Below, piece after piece: positions 55,114-64,000 of a stretch of 64,000 nucleotides of DNA; the stretch's first letter is position 1, and each line of letters begins with the position of its first letter. Below the pieces are notes generated by a model. That model was not told where the DNA came from. It made no database searches and saw nothing but the letters and a program-made list of their open reading frames with translations. The stretch spans positions 806,001 through 870,000 of the forward strand of contig CP110631.1 in the NCBI GenBank assembly GCA_026210745.1. Direction: 5' to 3'. The position numbers were made by a program, and so were the translations under genes. This DNA comes from Exobasidium rhododendri (Eukaryota > Basidiomycota > Exobasidiomycetes > Exobasidiales > Exobasidiaceae).

Positions 55114-58100
55114 TCACTCATCTTCGCCGGCCCCCTTCAGGACGAACCACGCATCACGAGTCTCTACTGCCTCCAGTCGGACGCTCCTCTTCGCATCGTC
55201 CACTCCTGTACCCTTTTCACCCAATACTTTCAGAACAACGGTCTTGTACGGGTGAAGTGTGGGATAGTCGATCGACTTTGCCTGCATCGCCAAACACCTC
55301 AACGCGGCAATCTTTGATCCTTCTGCGCTTTTCTCCTCACCAAGGCTACTACTGCTCTTGCTTGTCAGAATGGCCAGCAGTCTTTTGATGATGGCAGAGA
55401 CTTGGTCTTTCACCAGATCCAACGAATTGCGCTTCTCCTTGATCGAAATAGTCTCGTCACTGGTATAGTGCCCTTTGTGCAAGGCTTGCGCGTTCGACGT
55501 GCTGATCGTCTCATCTCGCTCCCTCTTTCCGACAGCAGTGGCCAGAGTCAGGACGTTGGCTGCGCTGCTCTTGACGCTTTCGTCGTCCTGCAAATCAAGA
55601 GCTAAGATCAGCAGTGGGAATATCTCCGTCAGCTTCTCCAAGAGCGTCGCCTTTGGCAAGGACGGCAAAAGGGAGCAGATAGCAATCAAATGTATACTAC
55701 TGCTCGAAGACGAGGATGCGGACGACGTTGGTGACGTAACACTTGTCGAGGAGCGAGTATGGTGGAAGCCTTCGAGGAGCTTAGGCAGGACGTACGTGAC
55801 GAATCGCTGCTTGTACAGCAGTCGGATCACTGATCCATTCTCCTTGCAGAGCACCTCATCTTCGGCCGTCACTTTGCCCAGTCCTCGTGCGGCTTCCTTG
55901 ATGACGGCGTTGGGTAAGGTAGTGGCACCTCGAAGCAGTGATAAGATGCTGTCCATCATCGTCAAGCCAGTCGGGCTGTTCCTGACCAATAATCCTCGAG
56001 CCATGGTGAGCCACAGCCGCACTGCTCGCTTTTGTCTGTGGACCACCTTGCCGCTGACGCCGTCCACTTGCATCTCATCACGGTCTATTTCGTCCGTCCA
56101 CATGCTGTGCAGCATGGCTTCAAAGGAGCTCGAGATTGGCTCTGCAATGTATTTGTTGATACTGTTGGCTAGCAAAGCACTTCCGGCTCGTTCTTGCAGG
56201 TGCGTCTGGGAAGCAAGCGTCCATTGCAGTACCCTTGAAATAAAGCCTGGCATGTCCTCACTCGGACCAGGTACTTCTTTCTTCAGAGCCACTAGAGCAG
56301 AGACAAGGGTGTGCAGTGTATCCCTCTGAGCGCTTGTGACGTCAGCAGAGAAAAGGTCCAAGTGAGAGATGCTGGAGGATGAAAGAAAGCGCGAGAGGAT
56401 AGAGGATTGCTGGGACAAGAAGCTCAGGTCGCCATTCATCAGGAACGAGTACAGACCCAGCGACATCTCCCTTTGCTTTGTCACATCCAAGCATCGAGTG
56501 AGTAAAGTGACGAGACTTCCAATGTCCTGAATGACAAATCGATCTACTGCCACAGCCAAACGATCTTTCGTTGAACGCAGAGACGCTTCCACTACGTTTC
56601 CGATCAAGCGAGGGATCAGGGACCCATATCGGGCTGTATCTCGATCCTTTCGCTTCATCTTCTCTTCCAAAACAATTCGAATCGTGTTGACGATGCCCCG
56701 AGCATAGCCGATGTTTGACTCCCTCTCCTCGGCGGATGCACAGACTAAGTCCAACTTTGTACTGAGACGCACGATCATCATGTCAAAGAGCTCCGTTGAG
56801 TCGCACAGTCGAGCCAAGCCGCCCAATGACCTTCGAATGTCTCCCTTGACCTTGTCATTCCCTTGTCCCGCGATCCGGTCTGGCAAGAGTCCAAACAATA
56901 GCGGAAGGGTACTCTCTTCAATGACCTTCTTGTTTCCTAGTTCACGAAGCCCCTCCAGTGTCTGAACGCGTACCTGCTCTGCGTCAGGATCGATGAGCAG
57001 CTCATTCACACTGTCACACAGATGCCTCAATTCCGAGGGGTCGAGAAAGTCAATGTGACTCAAGGTAACGAACAGGCCAATCGAAGCCACTCTGGTCGAA
57101 CTAGTCTTCAGTCCATGAGCCAGAGTACTCAAGAGAACGTCTCGGAAAGTATCCAAAGGCCGATGGTCACCCTCATATGTCCGTTTCCCACTTCCCTCAA
57201 CCTTCTTCTTACTGACGACCGTCGCACTAGATGGTTTGTCAAACGTGAAGCGACCTTCATCTTTCACCTCTGCTTCTTCCCGCCTTTCTCCTTCCTCCAT
57301 GTCTGACGGTCCTTGATATGTTTCCTGAATTGCTTTTATGATTGTGGTGATGTGATCCAAGATGGGACCGCGAACACTCGGCTCCTCCGGGTCCTTGTAC
57401 ATTGTGAACAATTGATCGAGTGTTGCAAAGATGGCTAATTTCGAGGTAGCCGAGGTCGCCCGAATCATGGTGGCTAAGATTGCAGCAGCAGGCTTTGCTT
57501 GTTGCTTTGAGGGTTCCTCTAGTTCGTCCAACATGTCCGCCACCATCTCTGTGGCCACTCCCTGTGCTTCCTCTTCTCCCACGTACAAGACAAAGAGCAA
57601 TGATTCGAGTGCCTTTGTCGAGCATATTGCTGTTGCATCGTCCGTGGCATGCATGATCTCAATCTTGAAGCCTTCCCACAGATCTTTGATGTGTGCGAGT
57701 GCAGCTGATCGACCAAAGATGGGCAGAACTTCCTCTAGCGTCTCCAGAGTATCTCTTTTTGCATTTCCACCACTGGCTTGCATCTTTTCAATCAACAATG
57801 GCAATGCATGGGGAGCCAGAAGCGGACTGGAGGTCAGCGCTTTCCGGAGTGCCAAGCGAAGCGTATTTGTGCTGATCCCATACGGATCGTCTGGTGGTGG
57901 TCGGAAAGTGATGGGGAAATAGCAATAGGTAACGTCGAAGAAGGCTTCTATCATTTCCTTGTCCATCTCCCACTCCACCAGCAACACCCGGTCCATTGCA
58001 AAGATGTAGACCAAATTCCTTGGATCCTTTTCACCTTCGACTAATTCAATGTATCCAGTCAGGAATGGTGAACCCATAGACTTGAGCGCTTGACGATGCC

Positions 58101-58805
58101 GCGAGAGCAGCGTGTCCATGAGTAGGTAGATGAGAAAGCGAACGGCCTGGGGATGTAATCGGGGGTTGGAATGGGCAAGCAGGCTGCAGGAATGATCGAT
58201 CAGCACGACATCTCACTCTATAGTCTATCCGTCCATACATCGTCTTAGGCTCACCTCTCGGTCGTCACCTTCGCTGCTTCACTAGCAAACTTCTCCAATT
58301 TCGCCAGTGCTGTCAGTGCCCGAATGGAGGTGACTAGCATCTCTGTTCCAGGTGGGTACTTCTTCCTTCTCGCTTCTGGTGCACTCCCCGGAACGATCTC
58401 TGTAATCGCATTCGTCGTCTTTGCAATGCTATCAGCTACAACATTTCCATCCTCCAGCTTCGACGCAAAGAATTTAGCTAAGGTCGTTGTTGCTTGCTTG
58501 TCAAACAGTACCGACGAAGAGGAAGAATGCTCCGAAACCAGTGTCGTCACAAGCAGAGAGAGCAAGACTACTGCCCTTGATCTCTCCATCTCATCTTCTG
58601 CTGTGAAGGAAGAGCCTAGGTTCTTGATCAAGTCGACGAGGCGTAAGGATGGAGGGTTGGCAATGAAAGGGCTGAGAATTGCAGGCGGTAGAGTCACCTC
58701 GACCAAGGAAACCTTCTCGTCCTCGTAAGCGCCTGCGAGAAATGCAGTGATCGCTTGGCCCACTTCAGCAGACAGCACCGACGAAGAGGCAAGGCTAGAC
58801 GCCAT
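55114..58805 (-). CDS. MET18: MMS19/Met18, cytosolic Fe-S assembly targeting subunit
   Basis: Two exons, 58805-58255 and 58183-55114, 1206 aa, within the usual size of MMS19/Met18. The N-terminal MMS19 domain is evident: HPQAVRFLIYLLMDTLLSRH, GSPFLTGYIELVEGEKDPRN, EAFFDVTYCYFPITFRPPPD then DPYGIST...LRLALRKAL, and AKRDTLETLEEVLPIFG. The remainder is a HEAT-repeat solenoid ending in the conserved C-terminal MMS19 region (LRCLAMQAKSIDYPTLHPYK, VRLEAVETRDAWFVL). MMS19 hands Fe-S clusters to DNA polymerases, helicases such as XPD, and other nuclear Fe-S enzymes, as part of the CIA targeting complex. A Ser-run insert (TSSASSSSSSS) lies in the C-terminal third. Confidence 0.92.
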
Positions 58806-59199
58806 CTGTAGAGGAAATCCTTTTTCTGTGAGCAGGCGGGAGGGATGAGCTCGACCAGTGTTTAATTCGGACGTCTTGAAAAAAAAAATAAGAGATGATG
58901 GAAATTACCTTAGCGCCCAGGAAGATTCTTATCTCGACACGGCTTTCCGATCGCAGGTGCTGAAGAGGATTAGGTGGAGGATAGTATATTTAGTATACAT
59001 GATGCGACTTGGAAGAAAAGATGTGTGCTGGTATCGATACAAGACAGTCCAGGCTTATTATAGATGTGCTATGCAGGGGAGAGGGGACGAAGCGAGGGGA
59101 GAGAAAGGTTGAAGGAAAGGACGAAGCGAGGGGAGAGAAAGGTTGAAGGAAAGGGAAAGGGGAGAGACGCGAAGAGAGGGGGTGGAGAATAGGGAGAGA
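58806..59199. other. Spacer with 34-base tandem duplication
   Basis: MMS19 promoter and 3' flank of the deubiquitinase gene. It contains a perfect 34-base direct repeat (59086-59119 and 59120-59153) of purine-rich sequence and further AGGGGAGA-type runs. No gene recognised. Confidence 0.55.
59086..59153. repeat. Perfect 2 x 34-base tandem repeat
   Basis: The unit begins GACGAAGCGAGGGGAGAGAA and ends AAGG...AAAG. The two copies are identical and adjacent, so the duplication is recent or maintained by slippage. It lies just past the deubiquitinase stop codon. Confidence 0.85.
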
Positions 59200-62073
59200 T
59201 TACTTGTCGTTCTTCCTTCCAAAGCCAAAGGTCTTGCTGAGCGTGCTCCGCCTTCGAGAGACTGGGGACGGCTCGACGTGAGGATCAGCAGTGGTTGGTC
59301 GTCGAATCGACAATCTCCTTCCGACAGCGGCTGCACCATTCGCTTGTCCATCTCCCGCGGACATAGGATTGGACAGCGGTGGTGCACCTAGGCCCAGGTG
59401 TGTCTGATGTACGTTGGAAGGAGGAGCAGGAGAGACTTGAACTTGACTTGTGTGCAAGGGAAGGGTGGGTGCCACTGTAAGGCTGCTTCTTCGACTCTGC
59501 TTTGCAATCTTATCCTGTTCTTTCTTGCTCAGAGCCCGATCTGCTGGTGCAAACGATGCGCCCTGCTGCTGCTGCTGCTGCTGCGGTGACGACCAGAATG
59601 ATTTACTCAAGCCATTGCTTTTGATGGGAGAAGGGTGGTTCGAAGCAGGAATCGGATATGGTGGTTCTAACAGTGCAGGCGCAGTAGCGTTGCCGTCATA
59701 GCTACTTGTCGTTGCTGCTACACCTCCCACCGACGGTTGAGATGCGTCTGCGTTGGGAACGTAATGACTGATTGGGGCCTGCCGAGATGAGCTGCTGGAA
59801 GAGAAGGTAGAAGCAGTCTCTGCATCATCGATGTTCTCTGGTGCGACTACACTCGATCTGAATGGAACAGGAGGACTAGCACCTGTACTAGTCGGTGGGC
59901 TTCCCACTGACAAGAAGTTCATCGACGATGGTTTGCGCGCGTTTCCTGGTCTCAATGAACTGAACCACGAGCTCGATTTGCCCTCCTGCTGCTGATCATG
60001 TGCTGAAGCTTGTGAAGCAGGCAGATTTGGCAGCGTGTTCTGACCTCCTCGCTTGAAGAATGCAGAGGTGGAAGTAGAAGAGGGTAGGCCAGACGACGAA
60101 AGAGAGGCAGCCATGTTGGACGACTTCAGGTCACTTGCAAACGCATCAGAAGAAGTGGGTGCAATCGGCGTGGGAGAGGCGACGAACACGGGTGGCACCT
60201 TTCTGGTGTCGTCCTTTGCACCCGCTCCGTCGACTCCGTTTGCAGGGAACGCCATCCTGCGAGCGCTATACTGCTCCCAGATGTCCCTCTCCATCATCTC
60301 TTTTGCTCGCTGCTTCTCTGCCCGCGTGTCTACCAAGCCTAAGCTCTGCAAATTCAGCTCCACAGCTTGGTAGAAGAGTACGTACGCACTACCGGCGCCC
60401 GGCGTGTCGCCAAAATAGCGACAAATGTCCGCTTCATCGATGATGTTGATTGTCTCGTCGTCGAAAACAAACCAGCGACTGCCCACTTTGACAATCGCGA
60501 TGTAGTGTCCATGATGAGGTCCCATTCCTATGTGGACAATTATAGCAAACAGCTCGTAAAGCTTGTCTGGATCCTTGGCGTCGTCCGATGTGTTGAAGAG
60601 TCGTAACTCAAAGGGAAAGACGACTCGGTAGGCAAGCTTGACATACCTTTGAACACTCTCCTCATATTTGAAGCGCTTCAAATGAAGAGCCAGAACGTTG
60701 GGCAGCCTCTTCACCTTCATCCTCTTTTCCGCTTCTTGCAGACCTGAACATGTGTCACAGAAGAATTTGTTCCTGGCACAAAGCATTTCACTAGCACTGA
60801 ACTGTCGCAGACAGGACGTCACGCTGGAGTTACGCTCGATATCGATGGAAAGATCCAAGAACGACTCATCCCTCGAGGTCACGGTCTCGCACGTCAGACA
60901 TCGTGTTTCGTTGGTCAAAGTCCCTTCAAACACCCGATGCACCCACGTCCTTGAACCTTTGTCCACATCCATGACGCTGACCGGGCTCACTTCTGGCTCT
61001 CTCTTGTTGCCACAGACTTTGATGCTATCCTGCCGCGCTTTTCCATCTTCAACAACATCTTCGCCGATTCTGTTTAGAACAAAATTAAGCAATTCGTGTG
61101 CATCTTGATGGGCGGTCGAGTCGAAGAGGATGTTGCTCTTCTTGAGTGTTGTTAGGAACTGCTTTATGTCGTCGTCTTCTACGACAACGTTGGAACATGT
61201 GTTGATCACCTTGTTCGCACCCGTCGTAGAAGCAAGAGACGTCGGCAGCGCGCCAGGAAAACCAGACGGCATCATTGCGCTTGGCATGGAAGCAGAGGCT
61301 GAAATACTCGACTTCGCATTGCTGACTGTTGCTTTTGTCGTGCCCTTTCTGGAGAGGCCCGTTGCCAGATAAGAGGTGGATGCAGGTGGATTCGAAGGCA
61401 TCACAGGCTCAGCAAGAGTGGGCAAGACTTTTGCTGTGACCATCTGAGAGAAAAGCGTTTGAAGAGCATTGAAGAATGTAATTTCCGCAATCTGGTTCTT
61501 TTGCTTCTGACTCTCAATGACCACCTCTTTCGAAAGCAGAGGTGGTGAGCCGAGCCTGCTGTTGAAAGATTGGCCCTTGATACCTTCCCCTTGGGTGATG
61601 GTTGGTGCTTGAAGTGAGGATGTGTAGGCCAACAGTGATTCTCTAAACGGCCTGCAATAGTAGAGAGCCTGTATGACAGAATTGACATAGCTAGACAGAC
61701 AGACGGAAGCTTTGTCAGAAACTTCATGCCTCTTCTTTCAAAGGCATACTCCCTCTTCTCTCTCACCAAGTATTGCCAAACTACGAATCAGGAGAGGCGG
61801 TGGGAGCATGAGGTGTCAGTTGAGTTCGCCGTCGTCCAAATTCCGACAAATGTGCTATTTCAAACTCACATTACGCATGCCCAGCATATTGGGCTGATCG
61901 TCTGTCTCTTCCAGCTCCCACTGAAAGTCCTTCTCATCCCAGCCATTAATGTCAGCAAAGGGATCATTCGAATTATGTTGACCAGCCGGAAGGGCACTTC
62001 CTGATGATCCTGCTGAATTGCTGGGCCCTCCCGAACCTCCAACTCCCAAGAGACCTTTCCAAGAGAAGGACAT
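59200..62073 (-). CDS. Ubiquitin-specific protease, UBP9/UBP13/CreB type
   Basis: Three exons: 62073-61870, 61779-61766 and 61690-59200, 902 aa. The middle exon is 14 bases and with its neighbours encodes RN-FGNTC-YVNSVIQALYYC, the Cys box; the catalytic cysteine (about residue 73) is split across the second intron. Later parts are QDAHELLNFVLNRI, a CxxC zinc pair (CLTCET ... CDTCSG), LALHLKRFKY, and the His box HIGMGPHHGHYIAIVK with VFDDETIN and SAYVLFYQ. A long Ser/Ala-rich insert sits between the Cys and QDAH boxes, and a 330-residue disordered tail carries poly-Gln and ends FGFGRKNDK. In fungi this branch (CreB, yeast Ubp9/13) works with WD40 partners in carbon-catabolite and membrane-transporter regulation. 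Confidence 0.93.
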
Positions 62074-62296
62074 GGCTGAGTCGTACAGTGTGAGTGCTGA
62101 GGCCTTTTCGCTCCCACTCGAATTCGACAGAGATTGCCCTGTCTATATTGTAATTTCGCTTCTTCTTTATCTATTCTCTTTCATCTACGTCGTGGTGAGA
62201 TTTTACGAAACTGGCTTTCGTGATGTAGTCCTTGGCATTGACAGGCCAGCTGAGAGATCGAGAGAGGATACGATGAGAATCACGCCTGCGAGGTGA
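62072..62296 (+). CDS. 74-codon ORF with one predicted TM helix
   Basis: ATG at 62072 overlaps, on the other strand, the ATG of the deubiquitinase (62073); the shared bases are CATG. The product is MAESYSVSAEAFSLPLEFDR then DCPVYIVISLLLYLFSFIYV, VVRFYETGFRDVVLG and a basic tail ending MRITPAR. One clear hydrophobic helix is flanked by an acidic N-terminus and a basic C-terminus. No family recognised. Because it shares its start region with the deubiquitinase promoter, it could be chance, but an in-frame TM segment followed by a plausible charged tail merits listing. Confidence 0.35.
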   Translation: MAESYSVSAEAFSLPLEFDRDCPVYIVISLLLYLFSFIYVVVRFYETGFRDVVLGIDRPAERSREDTMRITPAR

Positions 62297-62884
62297 TGTG
62301 GTAAATCGAGAGAGAGAGAGAGAGTCCTCAAGTACGATGCGTTTCCAGTCGCAATTGAAACAGGTGGGGGCGACAAAGCGACAATGGGGATATAGGTTTA
62401 AGAAGAACTTTTATGCCTCCGGAATCCTGCAACTGAAGGTAGTGCGGAGCTGCAAGATTTCGTAAGTCGTAGTCGTCTTACTACACAAAGAATGCAAAGT
62501 GTCAGTGTGGGAAACCTTGTGACCAGGGCACTGGTCAATGAACCTTGTAATGATCTCAAAAGTGCGTGCGGTCCCTGGCGATAATAAACGAGAGGTGGTA
62601 CGCTCAGACGTCAAATGCAGCATTACCTTTTTTAAGTTACGCCTAAAATTACATTCTATTAGTACAAATTCTCTTTTTCGTGACAAGACCTTCCTTGACA
62701 GATAAATGGACTTGCGTTTTTGGGGAAGGATCCCGCGACACGTGTGGCGTGACCACGTGATGCGCGTCCGTTGTTTGCCGATCGCTCTGAACATCGATCG
62801 ACACCATCGCACAAGCGTTGTACTAAAACTGTGTTCTTTTTCTCGTTTAGTCTGCATCAATACACCCTTTCCGACTCGTTCACC
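62297..62884. promoter_or_regulatory. ATP20 promoter region
   Basis: About 590 bases. An (AG)n tract lies at about 62307-62324. The minus frame over 62411-62860 has no recognised motif. Two CACGTG hexamers sit at 62739-62744 and 62754-62759, 15 bases apart, with about 125 bases to the ATP20 ATG. Confidence 0.5.
62739..62759. promoter_or_regulatory. Paired CACGTG boxes, 15-base spacing
   Basis: Two identical bHLH-type CACGTG hexamers in the sequence ACACGTGTGGCGTGACCACG, upstream of the mitochondrial ATP synthase subunit gene. Cbf1-like factors use CACGTG in respiratory genes of other fungi; binding here is inference. Confidence 0.5.
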
Positions 62885-63571
62885 ATGCTCTTCAGATCAC
62901 TGCGGGCTAGTGGCACGCTACGATCAGCCGCCCGAAATATTCACACGTCGTCACCACGCCTTGACACCGCGACAAGCGCAAAGAAGGCAGCCGAAGGAGC
63001 GAAAGATGCAGCAGGAGGGGTAGGCAAGCAAATCAGTAATTTGGCAGCTCGAGCACAGACGCTTGGAAAACCACTGGCGGATCGGGCAAGCTCCATGACT
63101 GGAGGTGAGTGACCGATCGCAGGTCGACAAATGTCGTATCTCTTTACTTATGGGCAAAAATACATGGGCAGTCAATGTGTCGTCTCTTACGGAGACAGTG
63201 CAGTACCAATTGCGAGTGGCCGGTTCGTTGTTCAAGCAAGTGTATATTGCAGAAGGGCTAGCACCACCAAAAACATTCAAGACCTTTTCAGATGCTTACA
63301 AGACAATGTACGAACGAACAATTGATCCTAATTTTTGGACAAAGTTGTACAATAGCGGAGACTGGAAGAAGTTTGCCATCTATTCCTTGGAAGTTTACGG
63401 CATCTTCACCATTGGCGAGATGGTGAGGCGCAGGGGTGATCTTGGCTGTTCGCGAAAGAGATACATAGACTAAGACATCACGTTCTGCCCCTTTGCCAGA
63501 TCGGACGAAGACATCTCGTCGGATACAAGATTAAGAAGTCGGCTCATCCCTCTCATGAAGAACACCACTAA
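62885..63571 (+). CDS. ATP20: Mitochondrial ATP synthase subunit g
   Basis: Three exons: 62885-63104, 63172-63422 and 63500-63571, 180 aa. It begins with a mitochondrial presequence, MLFRSLRASGTLRSAARNIH then TSSPRL. The body contains VNVSSLTETVQYQLRVAGSL, KQVYIAEGLAPPKTF and NSGDWKKFAIYSLEVYGIFT, the subunit-g region with its single membrane helix, which carries the GxxxG-like contacts of the dimer interface. The last exon supplies IGRRHLVGYKIKKSAHPS, a conserved subunit-g tail. Subunit g stabilises ATP synthase dimers and shapes cristae. Joins restore family sequence and total length divides by three. Confidence 0.9.
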
Positions 63572-63676
63572 AAGCAGCGTCGACTCGCCGTTCACAGGGG
63601 CAATCAGTCAGTCATGTACCAGCAACGGCTTCTGCGTATTTGCATCTTCTCAATTGTTGATATCACACGACCGTGC

Positions 63677-63704
63677 ATCATCATCATCATCATCATCTTC
63701 ATCA
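63677..63704. repeat. (CAT)n trinucleotide microsatellite
   Basis: Eight or so CAT units with one CTT interruption in the 3' flank of ATP20. Simple-sequence repeat likely to be polymorphic. Confidence 0.75.
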
Positions 63705-63769
63705 TGATTGTAAGTGAGGGCTATGACTCTTCTGACTTCAAAGAGCCGTACAGGTGGGGTTTCCCAAAC

Positions 63770-64000
63770 TTAGTACGCAGGTCTTGATCCCATTTCAATA
63801 TCGCCGATACGCTCGTCCTCTCCTCTTCTGCCACGCACGTTGAGGGCGGTGATCCGAGTGGACGGAGTGCCATGTCGAGGAGGAGAAGAGGCTACGACGT
63901 CATTCAGTTTTGATCGCTCTAGGGGTGGAAGCGGTTGCATATCTCTGCGAGAGTGTTCCTTTTCCTCTGCGCTTGTCTGACTTTGGCCTTCGAAGCGTCT
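63770..64000 (-). CDS. 3' end of an unidentified gene, partial
   Basis: A minus-strand frame is open from the right edge of the window to a TAA at 63770-63772, giving the last 76 aa: it reads RRFEGQSQTSAEEKEHSRRD, then PLPPLERSKLNDVVASSPPR, TRITALNVRGRRG and a C-terminal GDIEMGSRPAY. It has no stop and an ordinary Ser/Arg-rich composition. There is no start in the window, so a longer gene upstream (to the right) is assumed. It could be the cytosolic tail of a membrane or signalling protein, but I recognise nothing specific. Confidence 0.5.
   Translation of the reverse strand, partial: RRFEGQSQTSAEEKEHSRRDMQPLPPLERSKLNDVVASSPPRHGTPSTRITALNVRGRRGEDERIGDIEMGSRPAY

Noticed and set aside
2166-62325. 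(AG)n runs at about 2166 and 62307, both followed by GTCCT...CAAGT
   Set aside because: The similarity after the AG run is only a few bases and in unrelated contexts; chance is sufficient.
62411-62860. Minus frame of 149 codons in the ATP20 promoter
   Set aside because: No recognisable protein features; overlaps likely regulatory sequence.
1-64000. tRNA, rRNA, transposons, retroelements and CRISPR arrays
   Set aside because: I looked for TPsiC-like GGTTCGA blocks with paired arms, terminal repeats, polymerase or transposase motifs and regularly spaced repeats, and found none that hold together.

Overview
This window looks like nuclear DNA of a compact-genome fungus, most likely a basidiomycete and possibly a smut-type lineage (Ustilaginomycotina). 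The reasons are about 28 protein genes in 64 kb, most with only zero to three short introns (roughly 50-120 bases, GTRNGT...CTNA...AG), two genes with tiny exons, and a gene set typical of fungi (Pho85 cyclin-dependent kinase, Mtr10 importin, Fes1, Ysc84-type SYLF-SH3 protein, fungal LtrA-family membrane protein). The lineage is inferred from gene architecture and protein character, not from a search. I saw no rRNA, tRNA, CRISPR array, retroelement, virus-like element or DNA transposon.

Layout, left to right. 1-10.5 kb: 3' part of glyoxalase II (GLO2, +), NAC alpha subunit (-), a large GYF-domain protein (-), a DHHC palmitoyltransferase (+) and a membrane-anchored alpha/beta hydrolase (-). 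10.8-22 kb: a predicted secreted protein of unknown function (-), a tentative small spliced gene (-), a Ysc84/SYLF-SH3 actin-patch protein (+), the MCM4 helicase subunit (-) divergent from the Hsp70 exchange factor FES1 (+), and a carnitine acetyltransferase (-) with both a mitochondrial presequence and a C-terminal SKL. 22-31 kb: gamma-glutamyl phosphate reductase (PRO2, +), a tandem pair of paralogous secreted proteins that I cannot assign to a family (+,+), an HSPA12-type Hsp70-like protein (-), and phosphomannose isomerase (PMI40, +). 31-44 kb: a tail-anchored acyl-CoA-binding protein (-), a METTL21-type methyltransferase (-), a coiled-coil basic protein (+), an Mtr10-type importin (-), and Pho85 kinase (+). 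44-64 kb: a low-complexity Ser-rich protein (-), an LtrA-family multipass membrane protein (+), a large Ser/Cys-rich protein (+), MMS19 of the cytosolic Fe-S assembly machinery (-), a UBP9/CreB-type deubiquitinase (-), a 74-codon one-helix ORF, ATP synthase subunit g (ATP20, +), and the 3' end of another minus-strand gene at the right edge.

Most genes are unrelated housekeeping neighbours. The only evident local duplication is the secreted pair at 24.3-25.8 kb. Two genes point to peroxisomal acyl metabolism (the carnitine acetyltransferase with PTS1 and the ACBD5-like tail-anchored protein), but they are 11 kb apart and not a cluster. The accessory-looking material is the secreted proteins (10.8-11.5 kb and 24.3-25.8 kb), the Cys-rich protein at 51.5-55 kb and the HSPA12-like protein. 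Exon-intron models below were built by hand from splice consensus and reading-frame continuity. Unless marked tentative, joined lengths are divisible by three and restore family motifs across junctions.
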